NCBI RefSeq assembly: GCF_001889265.1
Contig: NZ_CP018151.1
Location: 2,790,001 to 2,854,000, forward strand
Direction: 5' to 3'
Length of the DNA: 64,000 bases
From: Microbacterium sp. 1.5R
GTDB taxonomy: Bacteria > Actinomycetota > Actinomycetes > Actinomycetales > Microbacteriaceae
The translations under genes were made by a program, and so were the position numbers. A model generated the notes under the pieces. It worked only from the letters and a program-made list of their open reading frames with translations. It did no database searches and was not told the DNA's origin. Positions 51,423 through 59,805 of the stretch are shown piece after piece (position 1 is the stretch's first letter; every line of letters starts with the position of its first letter).

Positions 51423-53136
51423 ATTGGAGTGAGACTGTTGAGGCGCGTCCATTGAGCCGGGCACGGCGAGACGGGCCCGTTGAGCCGGGCACTGTGAGTC
51501 CGGCCCGCTGGGGCTGGCTCGCTGAGTCTGGCCGGCTGTTCGGGATCAGCAGCACTTGCCGTGAGGATGCCGCCGCGTAGCACCCGGTTCGAACGAGGCA
51601 CCTTCGGTCACGGTCCGCGGGGAGGCTGTGTTGTGGGGTGCGCCAGCGTTGGTCGGGGTCCCACCAGTTCGGTCCACGGACTTCGGGGAGCCCGTTGTTC
51701 ATACGGATCTCCCACTGCGAGGTGCCCAGGGATCGGTGGTGCCACCAGCACAGCGGCACACCGTTGTCGGTATGGGTCGGCCCACCGCGGGCGTGTTCGG
51801 TGACGTGATGGATCTCGCACCAGGATGCGGGCACGTGACACCCGGGGATGAGGCATTCCTTGTCGCGGACGATGATCGCCCGGCGTTGATGCACGGTGAA
51901 CACGCGGTCGGTGGTGCTGATCCCGATGATGCGCCCCTCGTCCAGGAGCACCCGTTGGATCGCCCCCGCACATGCGGTCTGCGCCGCGACGGACACAGGC
52001 ACATGCGCACCGGATCCGGGGATCGTCGCCCACCCGCCATTGCCCGCACCACCACCCGCGCCGGCGATGCCCGCACCGAAGGCAGAACCTTCCGCATGAT
52101 GGGCGAGGTCTGTCGCGTCGACGGTGACGACGAGCACCGGGGATGCACCACCGAGCGTGGGCATGTCCTTGTGACGGGCGGCTATCGCGAGAGCGGCGGC
52201 GAGAGCATCGTGGCGTTTCTGCGACGCCGTGCGATCATCGAGCACGCTGCGCTCATCCACATTGAACGGATCAACACCCGGGTCAGCACCGGTGTCTGTG
52301 TCTGTGTCTGTGTCTGTGTCTGTGTCTGTGTCTGTGTCTGTGTCTGTGTCTGTGTGACCGGTGTCACCGCTGGGGGTGAAGAACACTCCCGGCATGGGCG
52401 GGCCGTCACCCTTCGGGTTCAGCATCGCGTCCAGGATCAGCTGCAACTGGGCCGCGGCATCCGGAGTCAGATACCCCCGGATCGCATGCATCCCGTCCGT
52501 GAGACGACCGATCGTGATCCCGCGCTTGCGCCGCGCGTCCTCATCCTTCGGCTCCTCCCCGTCCGGGTCGAACATCGAGGCGAGATCCTCCGCAAGAGAT
52601 TTCAAATCCTGCACCGTCGGCGCCGGACCAGAATCCGAGCCCCCGCCGATCCCGTGCCCGCGGGCGCACCCCGCCAACGCCACATCCGCCGCCAGCCGCT
52701 GATCCGAGCTCAATCGGTCCCACACCCGCTCGATCGGGCCCGTCGCCGCCAGAAACCCCGCCACACCCACCACACCATCCAACAAGGCCACGCGCATCTC
52801 CGACCACCGCGCCGGCATCCGCTCCCCCGCCAGACTCACCGGCCGGCGCACCAGATCGACGACCCTGTCGACCCGGGACGCACCCCGCACATCCACGCCC
52901 ACCATCCGCTGCACCAGCTCGTTCACCCCGCGACACCCTGCCGCATGCGGAAAATCCACAGGATCCCCGGTCGCCACGGTCTCCACGATCACCGCCTCGG
53001 CCCGCCGGAACACGGCCCCCGCCGCCTGCAGCACCGCGACACGCTCCGCATCGCTCAACCCCGCCAACGCGTCATCACACAGCACCGCATCAAGGTCAGT
53101 GACGACCCGACCCAGACGCTCCACGATGCTGTTCAT
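51421..53136 (-). CDS. DUF222-HNH endonuclease-like protein
   Basis: A 571-residue protein. An N-terminal DUF222 helical region (about 1-330) is followed by an HNH nuclease domain (about 440-500): RDKECLIPGCHVPASWCEIHHVTEHARGGPTHTDNGVPLCWWHH has paired Cys, the catalytic HH and the terminal WHH. Between them (about 265-300) lies a Thr-Asp dipeptide run encoded by a hexanucleotide repeat. These proteins occur in many copies in Microbacteriaceae; substrates are unknown. The last 45 residues (Ser/Arg/Gln-rich) are encoded by repetitive DNA and probably not part of the fold. The ATG 53136 is the first in frame. Confidence 0.88.
   Translation of the reverse strand: MNSIVERLGRVVTDLDAVLCDDALAGLSDAERVAVLQAAGAVFRRAEAVIVETVATGDPVDFPHAAGCRGVNELVQRMVGVDVRGASRVDRVVDLVRRPVSLAGERMPARWSEMRVALLDGVVGVAGFLAATGPIERVWDRLSSDQRLAADVALAGCARGHGIGGGSDSGPAPTVQDLKSLAEDLASMFDPDGEEPKDEDARRKRGITIGRLTDGMHAIRGYLTPDAAAQLQLILDAMLNPKGDGPPMPGVFFTPSGDTGHTDTDTDTDTDTDTDTDTDTDTGADPGVDPFNVDERSVLDDRTASQKRHDALAAALAIAARHKDMPTLGGASPVLVVTVDATDLAHHAEGSAFGAGIAGAGGGAGNGGWATIPGSGAHVPVSVAAQTACAGAIQRVLLDEGRIIGISTTDRVFTVHQRRAIIVRDKECLIPGCHVPASWCEIHHVTEHARGGPTHTDNGVPLCWWHHRSLGTSQWEIRMNNGLPEVRGPNWWDPDQRWRTPQHSLPADRDRRCLVRTGCYAAASSRQVLLIPNSRPDSASQPQRAGLTVPGSTGPSRRARLNGRASTVSLQ
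52292..52355 (-). repeat. Hexanucleotide repeat encoding a Thr-Asp tract
   Basis: About ten and a half perfect copies of GTGTCT on the plus strand (ACAGAC on the coding strand) encode a Thr-Asp run in the linker of the HNH protein. Unit length 6 keeps the frame when copies are gained or lost. Confidence 0.95.
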
Positions 53137-53269
53137 ACCCTTGAGTCAACACGGGGCCACCGACATTCGACCCCCGAAACCAGTCCGATTTATCCCAGAT
53201 CACAGCACGTATTCCAATCTCCCGGAATGCCGCACAACGCAGGCACAGGAGGAGCGGAGAGACCAGTCG

Positions 53270-53355
53270 ACGAGGGCAGAAGAGACAAGAGGAGCGAGAA
53301 ACGAGGAACGAGAAACGAGGAACAAGGAACAAGGACCCAGACACGAGGAACGAGA
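53270..53355. repeat. Purine-rich degenerate repeat between HNH and GNAT genes
   Basis: On the plus strand the region is nearly all A and G with units such as ACGAGGA and GGAACAAGGAAC, and a 13-mer ACGAGGAACGAGA seen twice. The 252-bp gap 53137-53388 shows no gene. On the HNH-coding strand the tract is pyrimidine-rich and lies upstream of its start. Confidence 0.75.
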
Positions 53356-53388
53356 CCCCAGACCGAGCACCCGTCACGGGGCACCCGA

Positions 53389-53850
53389 TCAGCGCCGGAG
53401 CGGCTCGGCCTTCATGAAGACGTCGACCGCGTCTTCGCTCTCGAGCTCGAAGCCGTGCCTCTCGTACAGCCGTCGCGCCGGACTGCCCTGCAGCACATTG
53501 AGGCGGAACGGCCGGTCATCGCCCGCATGACGCGTCTCCAAGGCGTCCGCCAGCACCGCGGAGCCGAGGCCGCGGCCCTGCTGAGCGGGATCGAGGTAGA
53601 AGTGCTCGATCCACACCGCGTCGCTCTCGGGCCTCACCGCGATGAGGCCCACGTCCTGTCCGGCCACCACGATCACTCGCGTGTTCTGCGGGACGAACCC
53701 ATCGAGGAACCGCTGCCGCACACGCACCGGGTCGAAGCGTCCGAGACGCTCCAGATCGGCGCGCATGACGATCGCTCGCAGCTCCGACATCCAGTGCGCA
53801 TCCGACGGACTGCTCTCTCGAAGACTCCACCCGGCGCACACAGCATCCAT
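53389..53850 (-). CDS. GNAT-family N-acetyltransferase
   Basis: A 153-residue protein with the GNAT core: WSLRESSPSDAHWMSELRAIVM at the N-terminus, VAGQDVGLIAVRPESDAVWIEHFYLDPAQQGRGLGSAVL with the acetyl-CoA pyrophosphate loop QQGRGLG (about 92-98), and the C-terminal NVLQGSPARRLYERHGFELES. Acceptor unknown. ATG 53850 is chosen because the fold starts about 8 residues later; a longer reading adds a Trp-Ser repeat encoded by (CGACCA)n DNA, which is unlikely to be translated. No strong ribosome site is visible. Confidence 0.84.
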   Translation of the reverse strand: MDAVCAGWSLRESSPSDAHWMSELRAIVMRADLERLGRFDPVRVRQRFLDGFVPQNTRVIVVAGQDVGLIAVRPESDAVWIEHFYLDPAQQGRGLGSAVLADALETRHAGDDRPFRLNVLQGSPARRLYERHGFELESEDAVDVFMKAEPLRR

Positions 53851-53876
53851 ACAATCACGCAGGCCACGCACCCGGA

Positions 53877-53932
<56 letters not shown>

Positions 53933-53934
<2 letters not shown>

Positions 53935-54796
53935 ACAGCGCGAGCAGCACGATCCCGCCGGCGACGACCGCGGACGCGGCGAGACGCCATCCGGGCCTGC
54001 TCTCCTTCAGGGCGAAGACACCGAACAGGCTGACCAGCACGACGCTGACTTCGCGCAGCGGCGCGACCAGTGCGACCGGAGCGATCTGGATGGCCGTGAG
54101 CACCAGGATGTACGAGAGCGGCGACAGGATACTGAAAGCCACGATGCGCTTCCACTGCGTGCGGCCGAGCGCGCGAACGGCCGCCCATCGGCCTCGGACG
54201 CCGAGCGAGTAGAACGGGATCTCGAGCAGCATCGTCCCGACCATGAAGGCGACGGGCGAGAGGTTCCACGTGCGCACGGCGTTGGCGTCCCAGATCGTGT
54301 AGACCGCGATCGCGACGCCGGTGAGCAGACCGAACACGAGCCCGGGATCCAGGCGACGCGACCGGTCGGCGCGTCCTCGGTCGACGAGACCGATCGCGAC
54401 GACTCCGAGGATGATCGCCGCGACGCCGGCGAGCGCGAGGGCCGACGGACGCTCCCCGAGCACCAGCACGGCGACGATCACAGAGAGGAACGGCCCGGTG
54501 CCCCGAGCCGTCGCGTAGACGGTCGAGAGGTTGCCTTCGCGATATCCGCGTTGCAGCACCGCCATGTAGGCGACGTGCAGCACACCGGAGACTCCGACGC
54601 CGAGCAGGAACGCCAGAACGTCGTCGGTGCCGAGCCCGCCGGTGAACGGCACGACCCCGATCCAGACGGCGGTTCCTCCGACGGCCCCCCACCAGAGGAA
54701 CGGCGTCCCTGCGCGGCTCACGCCGTGGGCGATGATGTTCCATGCGGCGTGCGTGACGGCTGCGGCGAGGACGAGAGCGAAGGCGAGAGCGGACAT
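53933..54796 (-). CDS. EamA-family (DMT superfamily) transporter
   Basis: A 287-residue membrane protein with ten helices in two EamA units. It begins LAFALVLAAAVTHAAWNIIAHGVSRAGTPFLWWGAV; the first unit ends STVYATARGTGPFLSVIVAVLVLGERPS and the second VALVAPLREVSVVLVSLFGVFALKESRPGW. This is the drug/metabolite exporter pattern with unknown substrate. ATG 54796 is placed at the first hydrophobic helix. A GGAAGGG ribosome site lies within a strong hairpin immediately upstream, suggesting controlled translation. Confidence 0.87.
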
Positions 54797-54800
54797 CAGA

Positions 54801-54837
54801 GACCCTTCCGTTCTTCGCGGGCGCGACGAACAGGGTC
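54801..54837 (-). promoter_or_regulatory. Long hairpin directly before the EamA start codon
   Basis: On the transcript, helices GACCCT/AGGGTC, GTTC/GAAC and TCGC/GCGA stack to a hairpin with a 4-nt loop and small internal bulges, ending 4 nt before ATG and containing the GGAAGGG ribosome site. A second hairpin GCTCCT-CCGC-AGGAGC lies upstream (54868-54883). This looks like translational control, but it matches no riboswitch class that I know. Confidence 0.5.
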
Positions 54838-55058
54838 CTCCGGGCTTTTGTCCTGTCAGATGACGGCGCTCCTGCGGAGGAGCACCGTGGCGCCGCTCGG
54901 ACCAGACGGGACGAACCCCGGAACCCTAGGCGCTATCGAGATCGACCGTACCGGCCGATGGTGACGAGAAGGTGAACGACCGCCATCCGACCGTCGCGGA
55001 GATCGCGCATCGAGTCGCCGATTACGATCGAAGGACCGCCCCTGCAGGAAGGTCGCTC

Positions 55059-56342
55059 ATGCCCGTCACCCCGGACGCTCTCGCCCACGCCGAGGATCTC
55101 GCCGACTTCGTCGCCGCCTCGCCTTCGAGCTATCACGCCGCCGCCGAGGTGGCCAGGCGCCTCGAGGATGCCGGTTTCGCGCGTCTCGAAGAGGATCAGG
55201 CCTGGGATGTCGCCCCCGGCGGACGCTACGTCGTCGTGCGAGACGGTGCCGCGATCGCGTGGACGGTTCCGGGGGACGCCACCGCGACCACGCCCGCTCA
55301 CATCCTGGGTGCTCACACCGACTCCCCCGGCTTCAAGCTCAAGCCGCAGCCGACGACCGGTTCGAGGGGCTGGCTGCAGGCGGCCGTCGAGGTGTACGGC
55401 GGTCCGCTGCTGAGCTCGTGGCTCGACCGCGAGCTGCGTCTCGCCGGACGGCTGGCCCTCGCCGACGGACGCGTGGTGCTCGCCGACACGGGAGCGCTGC
55501 TGCGGCTTCCCCAGCTCGCGATCCACCTCGACCGCGAGGCGAACACGGGCCTCGCGCTCGACAAGCAGTTCCAGACGCAGCCGGTCTGGGGCCTCGGCGA
55601 CCCGACCCAGGAGGACATCCTGGCCGAGCTCGCCGGTTCGGCCGGCGTCTCGGCATCCGACATCCGCGGTTACGACGTCGTGATCGCCGACACAGCGCGC
55701 GGCGCGATCTTCGGCAAGGACCGCGCGTTCTTCGCTTCCGGCCGACTCGACGACCTCGCCTCGGTGCACGCCGGCGTCGTCGCGCTCGAGAAGATCGATA
55801 CGGCAGTCAGCGGACCGATCGCGATCCTCGCGGCGTTCGACCATGAAGAACTGGGCTCCAACTCCCGCTCCGGCGCGGGCGGCCCCCTGCTCGAAGACAT
55901 CCTCGGCCGCGTCTACGACGCGCTCGGCGCCGACGCCTCCGAGCGTCGACGCGCGTTCTCCGCGTCGTGGTGCCTGTCGAGCGACGTGGGCCACTCGGTG
56001 CACCCGAACTACGTGCACAAGCACGACCCCGTCGTGCAGCCGGTGCTCGGCTCGGGACCGATCCTCAAGCTCAACGCCAACCAGCGCTACGCGACGGATG
56101 CCGTCGGCTCCGCCGCCTGGCGCGGCTGGTGCGACACCGCCGACGTGGTCACGCAGGAGTTCGTGTCGAACAACAACGTGCCGTGCGGCTCGACGATCGG
56201 CCCGATCACGGCCACGCGTCTCGGCATCCGCACGGTCGACGTCGGCATCCCGATCCTGTCGATGCACTCGGCGCGCGAGCTCGCCGGCGTCTCGGACCTG
56301 CACGACCTCACCCGCGTCGCCGGAGCTTTCTTCGCCGGCTGA
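55059..56342 (+). CDS. apeB: M18-family aminopeptidase (aspartyl aminopeptidase type)
   Basis: A 427-residue dizinc exopeptidase. Metal ligands and catalytic residues appear in LGAHTDSPGFKLKPQP (His, Asp), AAFDHEELGSNSRSGAGGP (Asp/Glu-Glu) and SSDVGHSVHPNYVHKHDP (His), in the M18 order. It cleaves N-terminal acidic or other residues from peptides in the cytosol. ATG 55059 has GCAGGAAGG upstream; an in-frame ATG 87 bp earlier adds an unconserved Arg-rich stretch. The 222 bp between the EamA and M18 starts hold the two hairpins and no gene. Confidence 0.92.
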   Translation: MPVTPDALAHAEDLADFVAASPSSYHAAAEVARRLEDAGFARLEEDQAWDVAPGGRYVVVRDGAAIAWTVPGDATATTPAHILGAHTDSPGFKLKPQPTTGSRGWLQAAVEVYGGPLLSSWLDRELRLAGRLALADGRVVLADTGALLRLPQLAIHLDREANTGLALDKQFQTQPVWGLGDPTQEDILAELAGSAGVSASDIRGYDVVIADTARGAIFGKDRAFFASGRLDDLASVHAGVVALEKIDTAVSGPIAILAAFDHEELGSNSRSGAGGPLLEDILGRVYDALGADASERRRAFSASWCLSSDVGHSVHPNYVHKHDPVVQPVLGSGPILKLNANQRYATDAVGSAAWRGWCDTADVVTQEFVSNNNVPCGSTIGPITATRLGIRTVDVGIPILSMHSARELAGVSDLHDLTRVAGAFFAG

Positions 56343-56389
56343 GCCCTGCCGACGCCCTCGCGGGCCCTGCGCAGTGCCAGGATGATGGC

Positions 56390-57835
56390 ATGACGGACAT
56401 CAAGCCTGCTCTCATCGAGCGCGCGGGCATCGAGATCATCCCCGAATCCGAGCGCACCGCGAAGCCGAGCGACCTCTTCTGGCCGTGGTTCGCGGCGAAC
56501 GTCTCGGTGTTCGGCATGTCGTACGGCTCGTTCGTGCTGGGCTTCGGCATCTCGTTCTGGCAGGCGACCCTCGTGTCGATCATCGGCATCGTCGTGTCGT
56601 TCCTGCTGTGCGGACTGATCGCGATCGCCGGCAAGCGCGGTTCGGCGCCCACCATGGTGCTGTCCCGTGCGGCGTTCGGCGTGCAGGGGCAGAAGGTTCC
56701 GGGCATCGTCTCGTGGCTGACGTCGATCGGCTGGGAGACGTTCCTCGCGATCATGGCCGTGCTCGCCACGGCCACCGTCATCACGCAGCTCGGCGGTGAC
56801 GGCGACAGCATCGCGCTGAAGATCACCGCCACCGTGATCGTCGCCGCGCTCATCGTCGCGGCATCCGTGCTCGGCTATCACACGATCATGAAGCTGCAGT
56901 CGGTGCTCACCTGGGTCACCGGCATCGTGACGGTGCTCTACATCGTCCTCGCCGCTCCGAGCATCGACATGGCGGCCGTCCTCGCGCGTCCGGACGGCGG
57001 GATCGGCCAGGTCACCGGCGCTCTCGTCATGGTCATGACCGGCTTCGGCCTCGGCTGGATCAACATCGCCGCCGACTGGTCGCGGTACCAGAAGCGCACG
57101 GCATCCGACGGAGCGATCGTCCTGTGGAACACGATCGGCGGCTCGGTGGCTCCCGTGATCCTCGTCATCTTCGGTCTGCTGCTCGCCGGATCCGACGACG
57201 AGCTCAGCGCGGCGATCGCCGCCGACCCGATCGGCGCGCTCGCGACGATCCTGCCCATCTGGGTGCTCGTTCCTTTCCTGCTCACCGCCGTGCTGGCGCT
57301 CGTCTCCGGCGCAGTGCTCGGCATCTACTCCTCGGGCCTCACGCTGCTGAGCCTCGGCATCCGCATCCCCCGCCCGTCCGCGGCGGCGATCGACGGCGTG
57401 ATCCTCACGATCGGCACGATCTACGTCGTGTTCTTCGCGACCGACTTCCTCGGTCCGTTCCAGAGCTTCCTCATCACGCTGGGCGTGCCGCTGGCGTCAT
57501 GGGCCGGCATCCTGATCGCCGACATCCTGCGCCGCAAGAAGGACTACGACGACGAGGCGCTCTTCGACAGCCGCGGCCGCTACGGCGCGTGGGACTGGAT
57601 CTCGATCGGCACCATGGTGATCGCGAGCGTGATCGGCTGGGGCTTCGTGCTCAACGGATTCGCGGATGCGGCGCCGTGGAACAACTGGCAGGGCTACCTG
57701 CTCGGCCTCGTCGGGGGTGTCGACGGCGACTGGGCCTATGCCAACCTCGGGGTCTTCTTCGCCCTCGTGCTGTCGTTCGTCGTGACCTGGTTCGCCCGGG
57801 CCGGAAAGATCCGCGCGCAGGAGGCTTCGGCGTGA
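56390..57835 (+). CDS. NCS1-family purine/cytosine permease
   Basis: A 481-residue membrane protein with 12 helices, starting RAGIEIIPESERTAKPSDLFWPWFAANVSVFGMSYGSFVLGFGISFWQA, the NCS1 N-terminal pattern. It continues with GSAPTMVLSRAAFGVQGQKVPGIVSWLTSIGWE and ITLGVPLASWAGILIADILRRKKDYD. It takes up a nucleobase or related compound with a cation. Its stop overlaps the start of the isochorismatase-like gene by 4 nt (GTGA), so the imported compound may be that enzyme's substrate. ATG 56390 begins the conserved extension. Confidence 0.9.
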   Translation: MTDIKPALIERAGIEIIPESERTAKPSDLFWPWFAANVSVFGMSYGSFVLGFGISFWQATLVSIIGIVVSFLLCGLIAIAGKRGSAPTMVLSRAAFGVQGQKVPGIVSWLTSIGWETFLAIMAVLATATVITQLGGDGDSIALKITATVIVAALIVAASVLGYHTIMKLQSVLTWVTGIVTVLYIVLAAPSIDMAAVLARPDGGIGQVTGALVMVMTGFGLGWINIAADWSRYQKRTASDGAIVLWNTIGGSVAPVILVIFGLLLAGSDDELSAAIAADPIGALATILPIWVLVPFLLTAVLALVSGAVLGIYSSGLTLLSLGIRIPRPSAAAIDGVILTIGTIYVVFFATDFLGPFQSFLITLGVPLASWAGILIADILRRKKDYDDEALFDSRGRYGAWDWISIGTMVIASVIGWGFVLNGFADAAPWNNWQGYLLGLVGGVDGDWAYANLGVFFALVLSFVVTWFARAGKIRAQEASA

Positions 57836-58383
57836 GCGCCGGTCCCTGGCTGATCGTGATCGATCCTCAGCAGATCTTCGCGTCGCCCGGATCTGCGTGG
57901 GGATCGCCGTTCTTCGCCGACACGATGCCGCGCATCCGCGAGCTGGCCACGGCTTTCGGCGACCGCGTGATCGTCACGCGCTGGATGCCGACGGCAGACC
58001 GCTCGACCTCGTGGGGCGCCTACTTCGCCGCGTGGCCGTTCGCCGACCAGCCACCGACGGATCCGCTGTTCGACCTCGTCCCCGACGCGGCCGGGCTGTC
58101 GCCGCATCCGACTCTCGACCTGCCGACCTTCGGCAAGTGGGGCACAGAGATCGAGGCGGTCGTCGGCCGAGGGGCGCACGTCGTGCTGACGGGTGTCGCG
58201 ACCGACTGCTGCGTCATCTCGACCGCACTGGCCGCAGCGGATGCCGGAGCGCACGTCACCGTGGTCGGCGATGCCTGCGCGGGATCGACGGCGGAGAATC
58301 ATGCGGCCGCGATGCAGGTGATGGGTCTCTACCCGCCGCAGATCACGATCAGCGACACCGCCTCCGTGTTGTCGGGGCTCTAG
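57832..58383 (+). CDS. Isochorismatase-family cysteine hydrolase
   Basis: A 183-residue alpha/beta hydrolase with the Asp-Lys-Cys triad: Asp in WLIVIDPQQIF (about 11), Lys in TFGKWGTEIE (about 103) and Cys in VLTGVATDCCVISTALAA (about 124-125). The cis-peptide GVAT motif is present. Family members hydrolyse N-carbamoyl compounds, nicotinamide or isochorismate. Coupling to an NCS1 permease favours an imported ring-opened pyrimidine/purine or amide, which is inference. Confidence 0.88.
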   Translation: MSAGPWLIVIDPQQIFASPGSAWGSPFFADTMPRIRELATAFGDRVIVTRWMPTADRSTSWGAYFAAWPFADQPPTDPLFDLVPDAAGLSPHPTLDLPTFGKWGTEIEAVVGRGAHVVLTGVATDCCVISTALAAADAGAHVTVVGDACAGSTAENHAAAMQVMGLYPPQITISDTASVLSGL

Positions 58384-59090
58384 CTCCCCGCGCGCACCGC
58401 GGCCGCGATGTCGGCGGGCGACCCCCGCCACGGGGCTCCGTGCCCGGGCAGCACCCATGATGCCGACACGGCAGCCAGCCTGTCGAGAGACGCGATGGCC
58501 TCGGTCGGCTCATCCGTGAATGGCGCGGGCTGAGGACCGACCTGCCCCGTCAGCACATGGCGCGTGGTGAGGGCGTCGCCGACGAACACCGCGTCCGCTG
58601 CGGGAATGTGCACCGCGATGCTGCCCGGCGAGTGTCCCGGCATCCCGATGATGACCGGAGATCCCGGCAGGTCGAGCACCTCGCCGTCGGCGACCGTCAT
58701 GACGTCGGTGACATGGCGCGTGCGCAGCCCCTTCTTGCGCACGCCATAGGCGAGGAAGCCGAGCAGTGGACCGACGCGAGCGGGTCCCATCGGGGTCTTC
58801 GGCTTCTCACCCGTGCGCACGCGGTGCGCGTCGGCGCTGTGGATGAAGATCGGCACGTCTGCTTCGCTGTGCAGCCGCTCGGCGAACCCGATGTGGTCGC
58901 TGTCGCCGTGGGTCAGGACGAGACCCCGGATGTCGGAGAGCGGGCGCCCCAGTTCTGCGAGGGTGCGCTGCAGATCGTTCCAGTGGCCGGGCAGCCCGGC
59001 GTCGACGAGCGTGATCCCCTCGGGCAGATCGATGAGATATGACGCGACGATGTCGTTGCCGAGTCGATGCAGGTGCGGTGCGAGCTTCAT
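58380..59090 (-). CDS. MBL-fold metallo-hydrolase
   Basis: A 236-residue metallo-beta-lactamase-fold protein: LVDAGLPGHWNDLQRTL, then LTHGDSDHIGFAERL. The usual HxHxDH is HGDSDH, with Asp in place of the second His, so metal binding is altered. IGMPGHSPGSIAVH gives the next His, VFVGDALT the bridging Asp and WVLPGHGAPW the last His. Its substrate is unknown. It is divergent from a TetR gene with a strong operator between. GAAGGGAACGG precedes ATG 59090. Its end overlaps the convergent isochorismatase stop. Confidence 0.85.
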   Translation of the reverse strand: MKLAPHLHRLGNDIVASYLIDLPEGITLVDAGLPGHWNDLQRTLAELGRPLSDIRGLVLTHGDSDHIGFAERLHSEADVPIFIHSADAHRVRTGEKPKTPMGPARVGPLLGFLAYGVRKKGLRTRHVTDVMTVADGEVLDLPGSPVIIGMPGHSPGSIAVHIPAADAVFVGDALTTRHVLTGQVGPQPAPFTDEPTEAIASLDRLAAVSASWVLPGHGAPWRGSPADIAAAVRAGS

Positions 59091-59112
59091 GGCCGTTCCC
59101 TTCGCGGTGGCT

Positions 59113-59152
59113 TATGATGGCTAGACTACGTAGCTATCATAGCTAATGTCAA
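59113..59152 (-). promoter_or_regulatory. MBL-hydrolase promoter with 29-bp TetR-type operator
   Basis: TTGACA (59147-59152), 18-bp spacer and TAGTCT (59123-59128) on the minus strand form a near-consensus promoter. A 29-bp inverted repeat at 59113-59141 has 11-bp arms TATGATGGCTA and TAGCTATCATA with one mismatch and a 7-nt centre, lying over the spacer and -10. A further half-site follows near 59140-59160. The adjacent TetR protein is the likely repressor of both directions. Confidence 0.8.
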
Positions 59153-59172
59153 TAGCCATGAAGGAGACCCGG

Positions 59173-59697
59173 ATGCCGACCCCCGAACGAACCTCGCTGG
59201 CGGCCATCATCGACGCCGGTCGCGACATCCTCGAATCCGCCGGACCCGCGGGACTCACCATGCAGGCGGTCGCCGAGCGGGTGGGCGTCCGCGCACCTTC
59301 CCTCTACAAGCGGATCCGCGATCGTGACGCTCTGCTCTCCGCAGTGGCGGAGGCCTCGGCCGACGCGCTGACGGTCAGGCTCGACGCCGCAGGCGACGAG
59401 CTCCCCCTCCTCGCCACCGCCTACCGCACCTTCGCGCACGAGCGCCCGCACGCGTTCCGCCTGCTGTTCACCGCCTCCGCGCCCGAAGACGCCCTGCACC
59501 GGACGTCTGTTCCGGTGCTGCGCTCATGCGCCGCTCTCGTCGGGCCGGATCGGGCGCTCGATGCGGCCCGGCTCTTCACCTCCTGGGCGACCGGGTTCCT
59601 GCAGATGGAACTCGCCGGAGCCTTCCGTCTGGGCGGCGACGTCGACGAGGCGTTCGACTACGCGGTGGAGCGCATACTCGCGGGACTGAGCGCCTGA
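59173..59697 (+). CDS. TetR-family regulator (TetR_C33/WHG-like)
   Basis: A 174-residue protein with the HTH at about 8-55: SLAAIIDAGRDILESAGPAGLTMQAVAERVGVRAPSLYKRIRDRDALLSAVAEA in pieces. The C-terminal ligand domain includes ATAYRTFAHERPHAFRLLFTA and LFTSWATGFLQMELAGAFRLGG, as in WHG/TetR_C_33 regulators. It probably represses the divergent MBL hydrolase gene via the 29-bp operator. ATG 59173 has AAGGAG 7 nt upstream; two earlier in-frame ATGs (59146, 59158) lie inside the operator region. Confidence 0.87.
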   Translation: MPTPERTSLAAIIDAGRDILESAGPAGLTMQAVAERVGVRAPSLYKRIRDRDALLSAVAEASADALTVRLDAAGDELPLLATAYRTFAHERPHAFRLLFTASAPEDALHRTSVPVLRSCAALVGPDRALDAARLFTSWATGFLQMELAGAFRLGGDVDEAFDYAVERILAGLSA

Positions 59698-59805
59698 GAG
59701 GTCGGAGCACCGCGCTCGGTGGCCTGCCGATCTCGCCGCTCCGCGAGCGGCTGCGTCGAAGAGCAACCGGAATACTGCCAAGATGATGCGCGGAGAGGGG
59801 TTTCC

